A stretch of DNA of 64,000 nucleotides from Asanoa sp. WMMD1127 (GTDB lineage: Bacteria > Actinomycetota > Actinomycetes > Mycobacteriales > Micromonosporaceae), in assembly GCF_029626225.1 (NCBI RefSeq), contig NZ_JARUBP010000001.1, positions 248,001 through 312,000 of the forward strand, in the 5' to 3' direction. Under the pieces are notes generated by a model, which ran no database searches, was not told the DNA's origin, and saw nothing but the letters and a program-made list of their open reading frames with translations. Below are positions 49,673 to 59,151 of this stretch, piece by piece. Position numbers and translations under genes: made by a program. Each line of letters starts with the position of its first letter. Within the stretch, counting starts at the first letter, position 1.

Positions 49673-51333
49673 GGCATGGCCACCTCGATCCGTTCCTCGA
49701 CCAGCTCGGCGACGTCGGCGGCGCCGCCCAGGCGCAACGCGTCGGTGAACAGTGCCCGGCACTGCCCGGTGTCGAGCCGGCGCAGCCGCCACCGGGTCTC
49801 GTCGATCCGGGCGACGGCCACGCTCACGGCGCGCACGCCGGCGCCGAACAGCAACGGCAGCGTAGTCGGGTGCGAGCCGGCGTCGCCGCAGACGGTGAGC
49901 GGCGGCAGCCCGGCGCGGACGGACGCGTCCACCACCCGGCCGATCAGCGACAGCACGCGCGGGTGGGCGGCCAGCTCGGTGCGCGCCCGCGGGTCGACCC
50001 GGCTCAGGTCGAGCACCTCGGCGGTCAGGTCGTTGCTGCCGATCGAGACGAAGTCGACGACCTGGCAGACGGCGTCGATGTCGCGGACGGCGGCGATGGT
50101 CTCGATCATCGCGCCGACCGGCGGGGGTGGCACGCCGAGGGCGGCCGCGGCCGCCGCGACCGCCTCCCGGACCGGCGCCAGCTGCGCCGGGCTCGACACC
50201 ATCGGCACCATGATCCGCAGGCCGACGTCGCGGCCGAGGTCGATGATCGCCCGGACCTGCGCGGTGACGGCGTCCGGGTTGGCCAGCAGCGTCGGCAGCC
50301 CGGCCGGCGGCGACAGGAACTGCGGGATCTTGTCGTTGGCGAAGTCGAGCAGGCGGACGGTGACCGGCCGGCCCCGCGCCTCGGCCAGCAGGGGGGCCAA
50401 GGTCCGCCGGTGGTCGGCCTCGCTGGGCCAGCGGTCCGCCTCCAGGAAGGGCAGCTCGGTGCGGACCAGGCCGCTGCCGATGGCCCCGCTGTCCAGGGCG
50501 AGGCGAACCTCCACATCGGACGCCACGTTGGCGTAGAGGGCGAAGGCCTGGTCGTCGGCCGTGACGTGCGGCAGGCCGCGCTCGGCGGCCAGGGCGGCCC
50601 GGCGCGACACCGCGCGGGCGGTCGCCGCGTCGGTGCGGGCCACCTCGTCGGCGGACGGCTCGGCCACCACGGCGCCGGCGTCGGCGTCGACCAGCAGGTC
50701 GGTCGCGTCGGGCAGGTCCAGCACCTCCGCGTCGATGCCCATGACCAGCGGGATGCCGACCGAGCGGGCGACGATCGCGGCGTGGGAGTTGGCGCCGCCC
50801 CGCACCGCGACGGCGCCGACGAGGCCCGCGCCGAGGTGCTCAATCAGGTCGGCCGGGCCGAGGTCGCCGGCGACCAGCACGAAGCGGTCGTCGGGCGCGC
50901 CCCGGCCACCGCCGGGATAGGCGAGCCGTTCCAGCACCCGGCGGCCGACCTGGCGCACGTCGGCGGCCCGCTGGCGCAGCGCGTCGTCGGGCAGCGAGTC
51001 GAGGATGGTGGCGTAGCCCTCGACCGCGTCGTGGACGGCCGGCAGCGGCGGGTCGGCGCCGGCCGCCTGCTTGGCCGAGTCGACGAGGTCCGGGTCGGCG
51101 GCGATCAGCGCCCCGACCGCGACGATGTCGGCGGCGGCGGTGCGGCCCTGCGCGCGTACCCGCTCGGCGACGCGGTCCAGGTCGGCCGCGACCGCCGCGA
51201 ACGCCGCCTCGACGTCATCCGGTCCGATGTGGACGGCACCGGCCGGCAGCGGTCGGTCGGCCCGCCACGAGCCGGCGACCGCGGCGCCCGGCGCGACCCC
51301 CTGACCGGTCCACCGGTGCGCGACCGACGTCAC
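49669..51333 (-). CDS. ptsI: PTS enzyme I (PEP-protein phosphotransferase)
   Basis: A 554-residue enzyme I that takes phosphate from PEP. The phospho-His is His 184 in GGANSHAAIVARSVGIPLVMG (in pieces); PEP-binding features include VRTELPFLEADRWP, IMVPMVSS, SIGSNDLTAEVLD and CGDAGSHP. Full length. It sits between dhaL and dhaM and overlaps both, so it is probably dedicated to dihydroxyacetone phosphorylation rather than general sugar transport. Confidence 0.94.
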   Translation of the reverse strand: MTSVAHRWTGQGVAPGAAVAGSWRADRPLPAGAVHIGPDDVEAAFAAVAADLDRVAERVRAQGRTAAADIVAVGALIAADPDLVDSAKQAAGADPPLPAVHDAVEGYATILDSLPDDALRQRAADVRQVGRRVLERLAYPGGGRGAPDDRFVLVAGDLGPADLIEHLGAGLVGAVAVRGGANSHAAIVARSVGIPLVMGIDAEVLDLPDATDLLVDADAGAVVAEPSADEVARTDAATARAVSRRAALAAERGLPHVTADDQAFALYANVASDVEVRLALDSGAIGSGLVRTELPFLEADRWPSEADHRRTLAPLLAEARGRPVTVRLLDFANDKIPQFLSPPAGLPTLLANPDAVTAQVRAIIDLGRDVGLRIMVPMVSSPAQLAPVREAVAAAAAALGVPPPPVGAMIETIAAVRDIDAVCQVVDFVSIGSNDLTAEVLDLSRVDPRARTELAAHPRVLSLIGRVVDASVRAGLPPLTVCGDAGSHPTTLPLLFGAGVRAVSVAVARIDETRWRLRRLDTGQCRALFTDALRLGGAADVAELVEERIEVAMP

Positions 51334-51965
51334 GAGGCCTCACCGGCGGCCACCGTGGCCAGCGCGCGCAGGATCAGGGTGGTCGACGCCGCGCCGGGGT
51401 CCTCGTGACCGATGGTGCGCTCGCCGAGATAGCTGGCCCGGCCTTTGCGGGCCAGCATCGGCACGGTCTCCGCGAGGCCGCGTTCGGCCGCCTCCGCCGC
51501 CGCCCGGGCCGCCGCGGGCAGGTCGGCCCCGTCCTGGACGGCGACCTGGTAGGCGGTGACCGCCGGACCGAGCGCGTCCAGCATCGTCTTGTCGCCCTCC
51601 TGGGCGGCGCCGAGCTGCTTGATCCCGTTGAAGGCGGCCTCCAGCGCGCTGCCGAGCTTGGCCGCGTCGACCTCGGCGACGTCGGCCAGCGCCTTGCCGG
51701 CCTGGCGGAACCCGGTGCCGTAGAGCGGGCCGGACGCGCCGCCGGTCTTGCTGATGAGCGCCCGCCCGACCGTCTGCAGCACCGCGCCCGGCGTCTCCGC
51801 CTCCGCCTTGTCGAGCATCTCGTCCGCCGCCTGGAAGCCGCGGCGGAGGTTGATGCCGTGGTCGCCGTCGCCGATCGCGGCGTCGAGCCGGGTCAGCCGC
51901 TCGGCGTCCGCGGTGATCAGGCGGGACGCCTCGTGCACCCACGCGACGAACGCGCTGGTGTCCAT
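51330..51965 (-). CDS. dhaL: dihydroxyacetone kinase ADP-binding subunit DhaL
   Basis: A 211-residue subunit with permanently bound ADP that phosphorylates the DhaK-bound substrate. Nucleotide/Mg motif AAIGDGDHGINLRRGF; ALISKTGGASGPLYGTGFR and LGERTIGHEDPGA follow. ATG 51965 shares one base with the dhaK stop; the 3' end overlaps EI by 4 bases. Confidence 0.95.
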   Translation of the reverse strand: MDTSAFVAWVHEASRLITADAERLTRLDAAIGDGDHGINLRRGFQAADEMLDKAEAETPGAVLQTVGRALISKTGGASGPLYGTGFRQAGKALADVAEVDAAKLGSALEAAFNGIKQLGAAQEGDKTMLDALGPAVTAYQVAVQDGADLPAAARAAAEAAERGLAETVPMLARKGRASYLGERTIGHEDPGAASTTLILRALATVAAGEAS

Positions 51966-52951
51966 CAACGGCCCCAACGCAGCGCCGGCGTCTGCACCGG
52001 CGCGTCCCACAGCTCGGTCAGCTCCGGCGTCAGCCGGGCCACGGTGATCGAGCAGCCGGCCATCTCCAGGCTGGTGATGTAGTTGCCGACCAGGTTGCGG
52101 GTGATCGTGGCACCGTGCCCCTCGAGCCATTCGGCGACCGCGGCGTAGACCACGTACAGCTCCAGCAGCGGGGTGCCGCCGAGGCCGTTGACCATCACCA
52201 GCACGTCGCCGGAGAGCGGCATGTCGGCGTGGATCGCCTCGAGCGCCACACCGGCGATCTCGCGGGCGGTGGTCATCTGGCCGCGGGCCCGCCCCGGCTC
52301 GCCGTGGATGCCGACGCCGATCTCGATCTCGTCGTCGCCGAGCTCGAAGCCGGGCTTGCCGGTGGCCGGGATGACGTTGGCGCTCAGCGCCACACCGAAC
52401 GAGCGGGAACGATCGTTGACCTCGCGCCCGATGGCGGCGGTGGCGGCCAGGTCGGCGCCGCGCTCGGCGGCCGCGCCGGCGATCTTCTCGACGAAGACGG
52501 TGCCGCCGGTGCCCCGCCGACCCGCGGTGTAGGTGCTGTTCTCCACCGCCACGTCGTCGTTGACCAGCACCGACTCGACCTGGAGGCCGTCGTCGCCGGC
52601 CAGCTCCGCGGCCATCTGGAAGTTGAGCACGTCACCGGTGTAGTTCTTCACGATGTGCAGCACGCCCGCGCCGCCGTCGACCGACTTGGTGGCGGCCAGC
52701 AGCTGGTCGGGCACCGGGGAGGTGAACACCTCGCCCGGACACGCGGCGTCGAGCATCCCGTAGCCGACGAACCCGCCGTGCAGCGGCTCGTGCCCGGAGC
52801 CACCGCCGGAGACCAGGCCCACCTTGCCCGAGGTCGGGCCGCGGGTGATGTACCGGTCCTCCATGTTGACCGTCAGGTCCGGGTACGCGGCCGCGAACCC
52901 CACGAGCGCGTCGGTGAGCACGCCGTCCGGCGCGTTGATCAGCTTCTTCAC
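51965..52951 (-). CDS. dhaK: dihydroxyacetone kinase substrate-binding subunit DhaK
   Basis: A 328-residue DHA-binding subunit. Substrate is held covalently as a hemiaminal on His 216 (GVGIHGEPG). Other motifs: [38 protein letters not shown]. First gene of the five-gene PEP-dependent DHA kinase operon. Confidence 0.95.
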   Translation of the reverse strand: MKKLINAPDGVLTDALVGFAAAYPDLTVNMEDRYITRGPTSGKVGLVSGGGSGHEPLHGGFVGYGMLDAACPGEVFTSPVPDQLLAATKSVDGGAGVLHIVKNYTGDVLNFQMAAELAGDDGLQVESVLVNDDVAVENSTYTAGRRGTGGTVFVEKIAGAAAERGADLAATAAIGREVNDRSRSFGVALSANVIPATGKPGFELGDDEIEIGVGIHGEPGRARGQMTTAREIAGVALEAIHADMPLSGDVLVMVNGLGGTPLLELYVVYAAVAEWLEGHGATITRNLVGNYITSLEMAGCSITVARLTPELTELWDAPVQTPALRWGR

Positions 52952-53176
52952 GACTCTGACTCCTTATCCGGGCTGTACCGCGGGCGTCCTACTGGAGCGA
53001 GGCGGCGAAACCAGGATCAGCCCCGCGAAAGGTCGCGCCGGGCGCGTGGCCGCGCGATTGCGCGCGTAACGGCCACCCCTGCCAATATCAGCCTAGCCGC
53101 CGTCAAGGAGGGGAGTCGCGGTTTCCCTCCGGCCCGGGGGTTGAGAAGCAGGCCACGGGCGATAAAGATCAACCTC

Positions 53177-53818
53177 ATGACCGCTCCCCGGGTACGGCTG
53201 GTGCTGGTGCGTCATGGCGAGTCGCACTGGAACGTCGAGGAGCGCTACCAGGGCCAGCAGGATTCTGGGCTGACACCGGCCGGGTTCGCCCAGGCGGAGA
53301 TGGCCGCCGAGGTGCTGGTCGACCGCTTCGGCACCGCCGACCTGGTGGTCACCAGCGACCTGCCCCGGGCCCGCGACACCGCCGCCGCCTACCTGCGCCG
53401 GGTCGGCGGCGCCGCCCGCGAGGACGCCCGGCTACGCGAGATCGACGTCGGCACCTGGGGCGGCCGGACGCGGGCCGAGGTGGCGGCCGCCCACCCCGAG
53501 GAGATCGCCGCCTTCGAGCGCGGGGTCGACATCCCGCGCGGCGGCGGCGAGACGTTCGGTCAGCTACGTACGCGGGTGTGGGCGGCGCTGGAGGAGATCG
53601 CCGGCGCCGGGACCGTGGTCGTCTTCACCCATGGCGGGTGCGTCCGGGTGGCCACGGCGGCCGCGTTGCGCGTGCCGTCGCCGGGCGAGCGCGGGTTCGC
53701 GCCGGTCGGCAACTGCTCGTTGACCGTCATCGACCATGCCGGCGCGGACGGCGTCCACCGGCTCGTCGCCTACAACGCGCCGACCGCGGCCGGCACGCGG
53801 ACGAACCGGGTGGAGTGA
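53177..53818 (+). CDS. histidine phosphatase family protein
   Basis: A 213-residue phosphoglycerate-mutase-like phosphatase. Catalytic motif LVLVRHGESHWN; second His in VVFTHGGCVRV; Arg and Glu in SDLPRARDTA and LREIDVGTWGG. Substrate unknown. It starts an operon of alternating phosphatase and FGGY kinase genes and lies divergent from dhaK. ATG 53177 has no strong ribosome site. Confidence 0.9.
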   Translation: MTAPRVRLVLVRHGESHWNVEERYQGQQDSGLTPAGFAQAEMAAEVLVDRFGTADLVVTSDLPRARDTAAAYLRRVGGAAREDARLREIDVGTWGGRTRAEVAAAHPEEIAAFERGVDIPRGGGETFGQLRTRVWAALEEIAGAGTVVVFTHGGCVRVATAAALRVPSPGERGFAPVGNCSLTVIDHAGADGVHRLVAYNAPTAAGTRTNRVE

Positions 53819-53822
53819 GGCG

Positions 53823-55193
53823 ATGCTGTTCGCCGGCGTCGACGTGGGCACGCAGAGCCTGCGGGTGCTGCTCGCCGACGACGAGGGCGCGGTGGTGGCG
53901 CGGTCGACCGGGCCGCTGCGCAGCCGGCGGGTCGGTGACCGGCACGAGCAGGATCCGGCGCAGTGGTGGGCGGCGCTGGGACAGGCGTTCCGCGGTGTCC
54001 CGGCCGACCGGGTCGGCGGGGTGGCCATCTGCGGCACGTCGGGCACGTTCCTGCTCGCGGACCGCGACGGACGACCACAGACCCCGGCGCTGATGTACGA
54101 CGACGCCCGCGCCCCCGCCGTCCCCGGGGCGCAGGGCACCTGGGCGCTGTCGAAGCTGGTGTGGCTGCTCCGCAACGGCCCCGCCGGGCTGGCCGCGGGG
54201 CGGCTCGTGGTGCGGCACTGCGGCGACCACCTGGCCGACCGGCTGACCGGCGACCTGGTCGCCACCGACTGGACGAGCGCCCTGAAGACCGGCTACGACG
54301 GTGGTTGGGCCGAGACGGCCGTGCCCGCGGCCGCGCTGCCCGAGGTGGTGCGCCCCGGCACGCTGATCGGCACCGTGGGGCCGGACGGCGCCGCGCACAC
54401 CGGGCTGCGGGTCGGCGTGCCCGTGCGGGCCGGCCTGACCGACGGCTGCGCCGCGCAGGTCGCCGCCGGCGCGCTGGCCGTCGGCAACTGGAACTCCGTG
54501 CTCGGCACCACCCTCGTGGTCAAGGGCGTCACCGCGGACCGGCTGGCCGACCCGTCCGGCGCCGTCTATTCGCACCGCCATCCCGACGGCGGCTGGCTGC
54601 CCGGCGGAGCGTCCAATGTGGGCGCGGCTGTGGTCGACGAGTGGTTCCCGGGCGCGGATCGGGCTTCGCTGGACCGTGCGGCGGCCGCACACGAGCCCGC
54701 CGGCGCGCTCGTCTACCCGCTGCGGGGCCGGGGCGAGCGGTTCCCGTTCGTGCGACCCGATGCGGCCTCGTTCACGGTCGGCATCGCGGCGGGCGAGGCC
54801 GACCGCTACGCCGCCGTGCTGCAGGGCGTCGCCTACGTCGAGCGGCTCTGCTACGCGCACCTGCGCCGGCTCGGCGCCGACACGTCCGGGTCGCTGGCGC
54901 TGACGGGCGGCGCGACCCGCAGCCGTTACTGGTCGCAGCTGCGGGCCGACGTGCTCGGCCGGCCGGTCACGCTGCCGGCGACGCCGGAACCGGCGCTGGG
55001 GATGGCGGTCGTCGCCGCGGCCGGCGACGGCAGCCTGACCGCGACCGCGGCGCGGATGGTCCGGCCGGCGGAGACACTGGAACCGCGGGCCGGTGACCGG
55101 TTCACCGAGCCGTTCGCCCGGTTCGTCGACGCGCTGGCCGAGCGCGGCCATATCGACGCGGACCTCGCCGCCTACGCCAAGGAGCCGTCATGA
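53823..55193 (+). CDS. FGGY-family carbohydrate kinase (first)
   Basis: A 456-residue sugar/polyol kinase of the xylulokinase-erythritol kinase-glycerol kinase superfamily. N-terminal ATP motif GVDVGTQSLRVLLAD; second domain with GNWNSVLGTTLVVKG and the terminal LALTGGATRSRYWSQLRADVLG. Substrate unassigned. ATG 53823 lies 4 bases after the phosphatase stop. Confidence 0.91.
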   Translation: MLFAGVDVGTQSLRVLLADDEGAVVARSTGPLRSRRVGDRHEQDPAQWWAALGQAFRGVPADRVGGVAICGTSGTFLLADRDGRPQTPALMYDDARAPAVPGAQGTWALSKLVWLLRNGPAGLAAGRLVVRHCGDHLADRLTGDLVATDWTSALKTGYDGGWAETAVPAAALPEVVRPGTLIGTVGPDGAAHTGLRVGVPVRAGLTDGCAAQVAAGALAVGNWNSVLGTTLVVKGVTADRLADPSGAVYSHRHPDGGWLPGGASNVGAAVVDEWFPGADRASLDRAAAAHEPAGALVYPLRGRGERFPFVRPDAASFTVGIAAGEADRYAAVLQGVAYVERLCYAHLRRLGADTSGSLALTGGATRSRYWSQLRADVLGRPVTLPATPEPALGMAVVAAAGDGSLTATAARMVRPAETLEPRAGDRFTEPFARFVDALAERGHIDADLAAYAKEPS

Positions 55194-55786
55194 CGCGCAC
55201 GACCGTGGTGCTGGCCCGGCACGGCCGCACGGCCTGGCACCAGCCGACCCGCTACACCGGGCGCAGCGACGTGCCGCTCGACGAGGTCGGCGCGGCGCAG
55301 GCGGCCCGGCTCGGCGAGTGGGCGGGGGCGCAGGGCTTCGCCGCGCTGGCCTGCTCGCACTTGGTGCGGGCGCGGCAGACCGCCGCCGCGGTGACCGGGC
55401 TGACGCCGGTGGTGGATCCGCGGCTGCGCGAGCTGGACTTCGGGGTCGCCGAGGGGCGCACGCTGGCCGAGCTGCGCGAGGATGACGCGGCGATGGTGGA
55501 GCGGTTCGAGGCCGACCCCGTGGGCGGGCACTTTCCGGGTGGCGAGCCGCCGGGGGAGGCGGCCGCCCGTGGGCTGGCGGCGGTCACCGAGCTCGCGTCC
55601 GCGTACGCCGGGGGGTCGGTGCTGGTGATCGCGCACAGCACGCTGATCCGGCTGGTGGTGTGCGCGGTGCTCGGTGTGCCGCTGGGTGAGTATCGGCGGC
55701 GGCTGCCGGTGCTCGAGCCGACCGCGACCACCACGCTGCGGTTTCCCGAACCGGTCGGTGTCGTCTCCTACAACGTCTCGCGATGA
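55190..55786 (+). CDS. histidine phosphatase family protein (second)
   Basis: A 198-residue phosphatase; motif VLARHGRTAWHQPTRYTG, second His in LVIAHSTLIRL, LRELDFGVAEGRTL. It overlaps both flanking kinase genes by 4 bases, so translation is coupled. Confidence 0.91.
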   Translation: MTRTTVVLARHGRTAWHQPTRYTGRSDVPLDEVGAAQAARLGEWAGAQGFAALACSHLVRARQTAAAVTGLTPVVDPRLRELDFGVAEGRTLAELREDDAAMVERFEADPVGGHFPGGEPPGEAAARGLAAVTELASAYAGGSVLVIAHSTLIRLVVCAVLGVPLGEYRRRLPVLEPTATTTLRFPEPVGVVSYNVSR

Positions 55787-57207
55787 GCGTCGTCATCGGC
55801 GTTGACGCCGGCACCACGGTGACCAAGGCGGTCGCGTTCGATCCCGACGGCACCGCGCTGGCCCGGGCGGCCCGCCCGACGCGGCTCGACCGGGTCGGCG
55901 ACGGCCGCTACGAGCAGGACGCCGACGCGGTCTTCGGCGCGGTGGTGGCGGTGCTGCGCGAGCTGCGGGAGCTGCTGCCCGGTCCGGTCACCGCGGTCGG
56001 CGTGACGGCGCAGGGCGACGGTCTGTGGCTGCTCGACGCCGACGGCCGGCCGGTCCGGCACGCGATCTCCTGGCTCGACGCCCGGGCGACCCCGATTCTC
56101 GACCGCTGGACGGCATCGGGGCTCGCGTCGCACGCGTACCGGCGGACCGGCAACTATCCGTTCCCGGGCAGCGCCGGGCCGTTGCTCGCCTGGCTCGACG
56201 CGCACGAGCCGCACGCGCTCGACCGGGCCGCCACCGCCGGCTACTGCAAGGACATGGTGGTGCAGCGGCTCACCGGCCTGCGGGCGACCGATCCGTCGGA
56301 CGCGTCGGCGCCGTTCCTCGACCCTGTCCGGCGGCGGTACGACGAGGAGCTGATCGCCGCCTGCGGGCTCGACCATCGGCGGGGCCTGCTGGCCCCGGTG
56401 CGGGACGCGCCGCACGCGCCGCTGAGCGCCGCCGCGGCCGACGCCACCGGCCTGCCCGCCGGGCTGCCGGTGGTCGGTGCGCCCTACGACCTGCCGGCCT
56501 CGGCCTGGGGCGCCGGGGTCCGCGACGTCGGGGCCGGGCTGCTCACCGTCGGCACCACGCTCGCCTGCCAGGTCGTGTGGGACACAGTGGACACCAGCGG
56601 CGAGCCGGCCGGTCTCACGCTGAGCACCTGGCAGCCGGAGCGTTGGCTGCGGGCGCTGCCCGCGATGGTGGGCACCGCCGCCCTCGACTGGGTGCTGCGG
56701 CTGGTCGGCGCGACCGTCGCCGACGTGCCGGCGCTGCTGTCCGCGGGCCGCTCGACCGGGCTGACCGTGCTGCCCTTCTTCGCCGAGGCCGGCGAGCGCG
56801 CGCCCTTCGTCGCGCCGCGGGCCCGGGCTCGGATCGACGGGCTGCACCTCGGGCACGGGCCGGCCGACCTGATCCGGGCCACCTGCGAGGCGATCGCCTA
56901 CAGCGCCCGGCACTGCCTGACCGCGGCCGGGTTGAGCGGCCCGCTGGCGGCCTGTGGCGGCGGGGTGGCGTCCGCGGAGTGGGCGCAGATCTTCGCCGAC
57001 GTGCTGGACCGGCCGGTGCGGGTGCTGGCCGGCGAGGAGATCGGTGCGCGCGGCGCCGCGCTGGCCGCCCTGTCCACGGTGGATGCGGAGCCGACCGGGT
57101 GGACGCCCGCCGGGCAGGTCTTCACCCCGGTCTCGGCGGACCGCTACGCGGTCGGCTACGCGCGCTACCTGAGCCAGCTGGACCAGGCCCGACCGAACTG
57201 GAGCTGA
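55783..57207 (+). CDS. FGGY-family carbohydrate kinase (second)
   Basis: A 474-residue kinase, only distantly like the first. N-terminal motif GVDAGTTVTKAVAFD; ISWLDARATPI and GYCKDMVVQRLTG in the substrate domain; C-terminal LAACGGGVASAEWAQIFADVL. By eye nearest to erythritol/ribulose-type kinases, but the substrate is an inference. Overlaps the preceding gene by 4 bases. Confidence 0.9.
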   Translation: MSVVIGVDAGTTVTKAVAFDPDGTALARAARPTRLDRVGDGRYEQDADAVFGAVVAVLRELRELLPGPVTAVGVTAQGDGLWLLDADGRPVRHAISWLDARATPILDRWTASGLASHAYRRTGNYPFPGSAGPLLAWLDAHEPHALDRAATAGYCKDMVVQRLTGLRATDPSDASAPFLDPVRRRYDEELIAACGLDHRRGLLAPVRDAPHAPLSAAAADATGLPAGLPVVGAPYDLPASAWGAGVRDVGAGLLTVGTTLACQVVWDTVDTSGEPAGLTLSTWQPERWLRALPAMVGTAALDWVLRLVGATVADVPALLSAGRSTGLTVLPFFAEAGERAPFVAPRARARIDGLHLGHGPADLIRATCEAIAYSARHCLTAAGLSGPLAACGGGVASAEWAQIFADVLDRPVRVLAGEEIGARGAALAALSTVDAEPTGWTPAGQVFTPVSADRYAVGYARYLSQLDQARPNWS

Positions 57208-57210
57208 ACC

Positions 57211-58176
57211 GTGCGGATTCTCCTGGCCGGCGACCACTTCGTCACCAACGACCTGCTGGCCGCCGCTCTGCGCGACCGGGTCGAGGCCGAGCCGGTCACG
57301 CTCACACTGCCCTGGCCACACGTGCCGTTCGGTCCGGTGGCCGAGGTCGACGAGGCCTCCGGCGACGAGGCCACGCTGATCGCGGCTCTGTCCGGTGTGG
57401 ACGTCGCGGTGACGCAGATGGCCCCGTTCACGGCCCGGGTGCTGGCCGCGGCCGACGCGCTCAAGCTGGTCGTGGTCTGCCGCGGTGGGCCGGTCAACGT
57501 CAATCTGGCCGCGGCCGAGGCGGCCGGGATCGCCGTGCGCACCACGCCCGGCCGCAACGCGATCGCCGCCGCGGAGCACACGATCGCGCTGATCCTGGCC
57601 GCGCTGCGGCAGATTCCGGACCGGCACGCGGGCGTACGCGCCGGCGAGTGGCGCAGCGACCTCTACGCGCTCGACCGGGTCGGCGCCGAACTGGCCGGCA
57701 GCACCGTCGGGCTCGTGGGTTACGGCGCGATCGGCCGCCGGGTGGGCCGGATCCTGGCCGCGTTCGGCGCCGAGGTGCTGGTGCACGATCCCTACGCGGC
57801 GGACGTGGTCGGTGTCGACCTGGCGGAGCTGCTGGAGCGGTCCACCGTGGTCAGTCTGCATGCCCGGCTCACTCCCGAGACCACGGGACTGATCGGGGCG
57901 GCGGAGCTGGCCCGGTTGCCGGCCGGGGCCGTGCTGGTGAACACGGCACGCGGTGGCCTGCTCGACTATGGCGCGGTGGTCGACGCGCTCGAGTCGGGTC
58001 GGCTGGGCGCGGCGGCGTTCGACGTCTTCGACGCGGAGCCCTTGCCGGCGGACTCCCGGTTGCGCACAGCGCCGCGGGTGGTGCTGACCCCGCACCTGGC
58101 CGGTGCCACCCGCCAGACCGCGGAACGCGCCGCGGCGCTGGCGGCGGACGCGGTGGCCGCGTTCGTGCGCTCGTGA
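57211..58176 (+). CDS. D-2-hydroxyacid dehydrogenase
   Basis: A 321-residue NAD-dependent dehydrogenase of the phosphoglycerate dehydrogenase-like family. Rossmann motif GLVGYGAIGRRVGRI; catalytic Arg in VCRGGPVNVN-type segment, Glu near LHARLTPETTG, His in LTPHLAGATRQT. It ends the sugar-kinase run and overlaps the following broken kinase gene by 4 bases. It may oxidise a 2-hydroxyacid made from the polyol substrate (inference). Confidence 0.91.
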   Translation: MRILLAGDHFVTNDLLAAALRDRVEAEPVTLTLPWPHVPFGPVAEVDEASGDEATLIAALSGVDVAVTQMAPFTARVLAAADALKLVVVCRGGPVNVNLAAAEAAGIAVRTTPGRNAIAAAEHTIALILAALRQIPDRHAGVRAGEWRSDLYALDRVGAELAGSTVGLVGYGAIGRRVGRILAAFGAEVLVHDPYAADVVGVDLAELLERSTVVSLHARLTPETTGLIGAAELARLPAGAVLVNTARGGLLDYGAVVDALESGRLGAAAFDVFDAEPLPADSRLRTAPRVVLTPHLAGATRQTAERAAALAADAVAAFVRS

Positions 58177-59151
58177 CGCGGGCGGCCCGCCATCTCGCGG
58201 CGGCGGCCTGGCTGGCGGAGCGGACCGACGCGGACCTGGCCGCGCGCCTGCGGGCCGCTCCGGCCGGGTCGGTCGGCATCGGCGGGGGCACCACGGTGGT
58301 CGACGTCGACGGCGGGCCGGTGTTCGTCAAACGGATCCCGCTGACCGACCGACCGCGAGCGCGCGCATCCGCGCAGCACGGCGAACCTGTTCGGTCTGCC
58401 GCGGTGGTGCCACTTCGGGATCGTCAGCCCGGGGTTCGGCGCCTGGCGGGAGCTGTCGGCGAACCTCACCGTCACCGAGGCCGTGCTGGCCGGCGAGACG
58501 GAGGCGTTCCCGCTGCTGCACCACTGGCGGGTGCTGCCGGGTCGCGCGCCGGTCGCGGCCGAGCACCTCGACATCGACGCGACGGTCGCCCAGCTCGGCG
58601 GCAGCCCGGCCGTGCGGGCCCGGCTCGACGAGCTGGCCCGGGCGGCGTACAGCCTGGTGTTGTTCTTCGAGCATCTCCCCCGCTCGCTCGGCGACTGGCT
58701 GGGTCAGGACCCGGTCGGGCGGGCCGGGAGCGTCGAGCGGCAGCTGGCCGGCATCACGGCGTTCCTGCGGGAGCGGGAGCTGCTGCACATGGACGGGCAC
58801 TTCGGCAACATGCGGGCCGACGACGAGCGGGTCTACCTGACGGACTTCGGGCTGGTCACGTCGCCGCGGTTCGCGCTGTCGGCCGACGAGCGGGCGTTCG
58901 TCGCCCGGCATGCCGGCCACGACGCCGGCTATGCGGCGACGCAGCTCGTCAACTGGCTCGTGTCGGCGGTGTGCGGGATCGCCGAACCGGGGCCGCGCAA
59001 CGAGTTCGTGCGCCGGTGTGCGGCCGGGGACATCCCGCCGGACGTGCCGACCCCGGTGGCGGAGGTGCTGGCCCGGAACGCCTGCGCCGCGACCCGGATG
59101 AACGACCTCTACTGGCGCCTGTTCGACGGCGACATCGAGGCGACGCTTTAG
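58173..59151 (+). pseudogene. frameshifted kinase-like gene
   Basis: A protein kinase/APH-like gene split into two frames. GTG 58173 overlaps the dehydrogenase stop. The first frame codes for GGGTTVVDVDGGPVFVKRIP (kinase Gly loop and Lys). At 58343-58354 there are three tandem GACC units; removing one restores a continuous reading KRIPLTDRERAHPRSTANLFG, followed in the other frame by PRWCHFGIVSPGFGAWREL and, later, the catalytic LLHMDGHFGNM and LTDFGL. The downstream part has its own ATG-less or internal starts (for example GTG 58483) but would lack the N-lobe. So it is either a pseudogene, a slippage-switched gene or a sequencing error. Confidence 0.82.
58343..58354 (+). repeat. GACC tetranucleotide run causing the frameshift
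   Basis: GACCGACCGACC. Two units would keep the kinase in frame; three shift it by +1. Confidence 0.8.
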
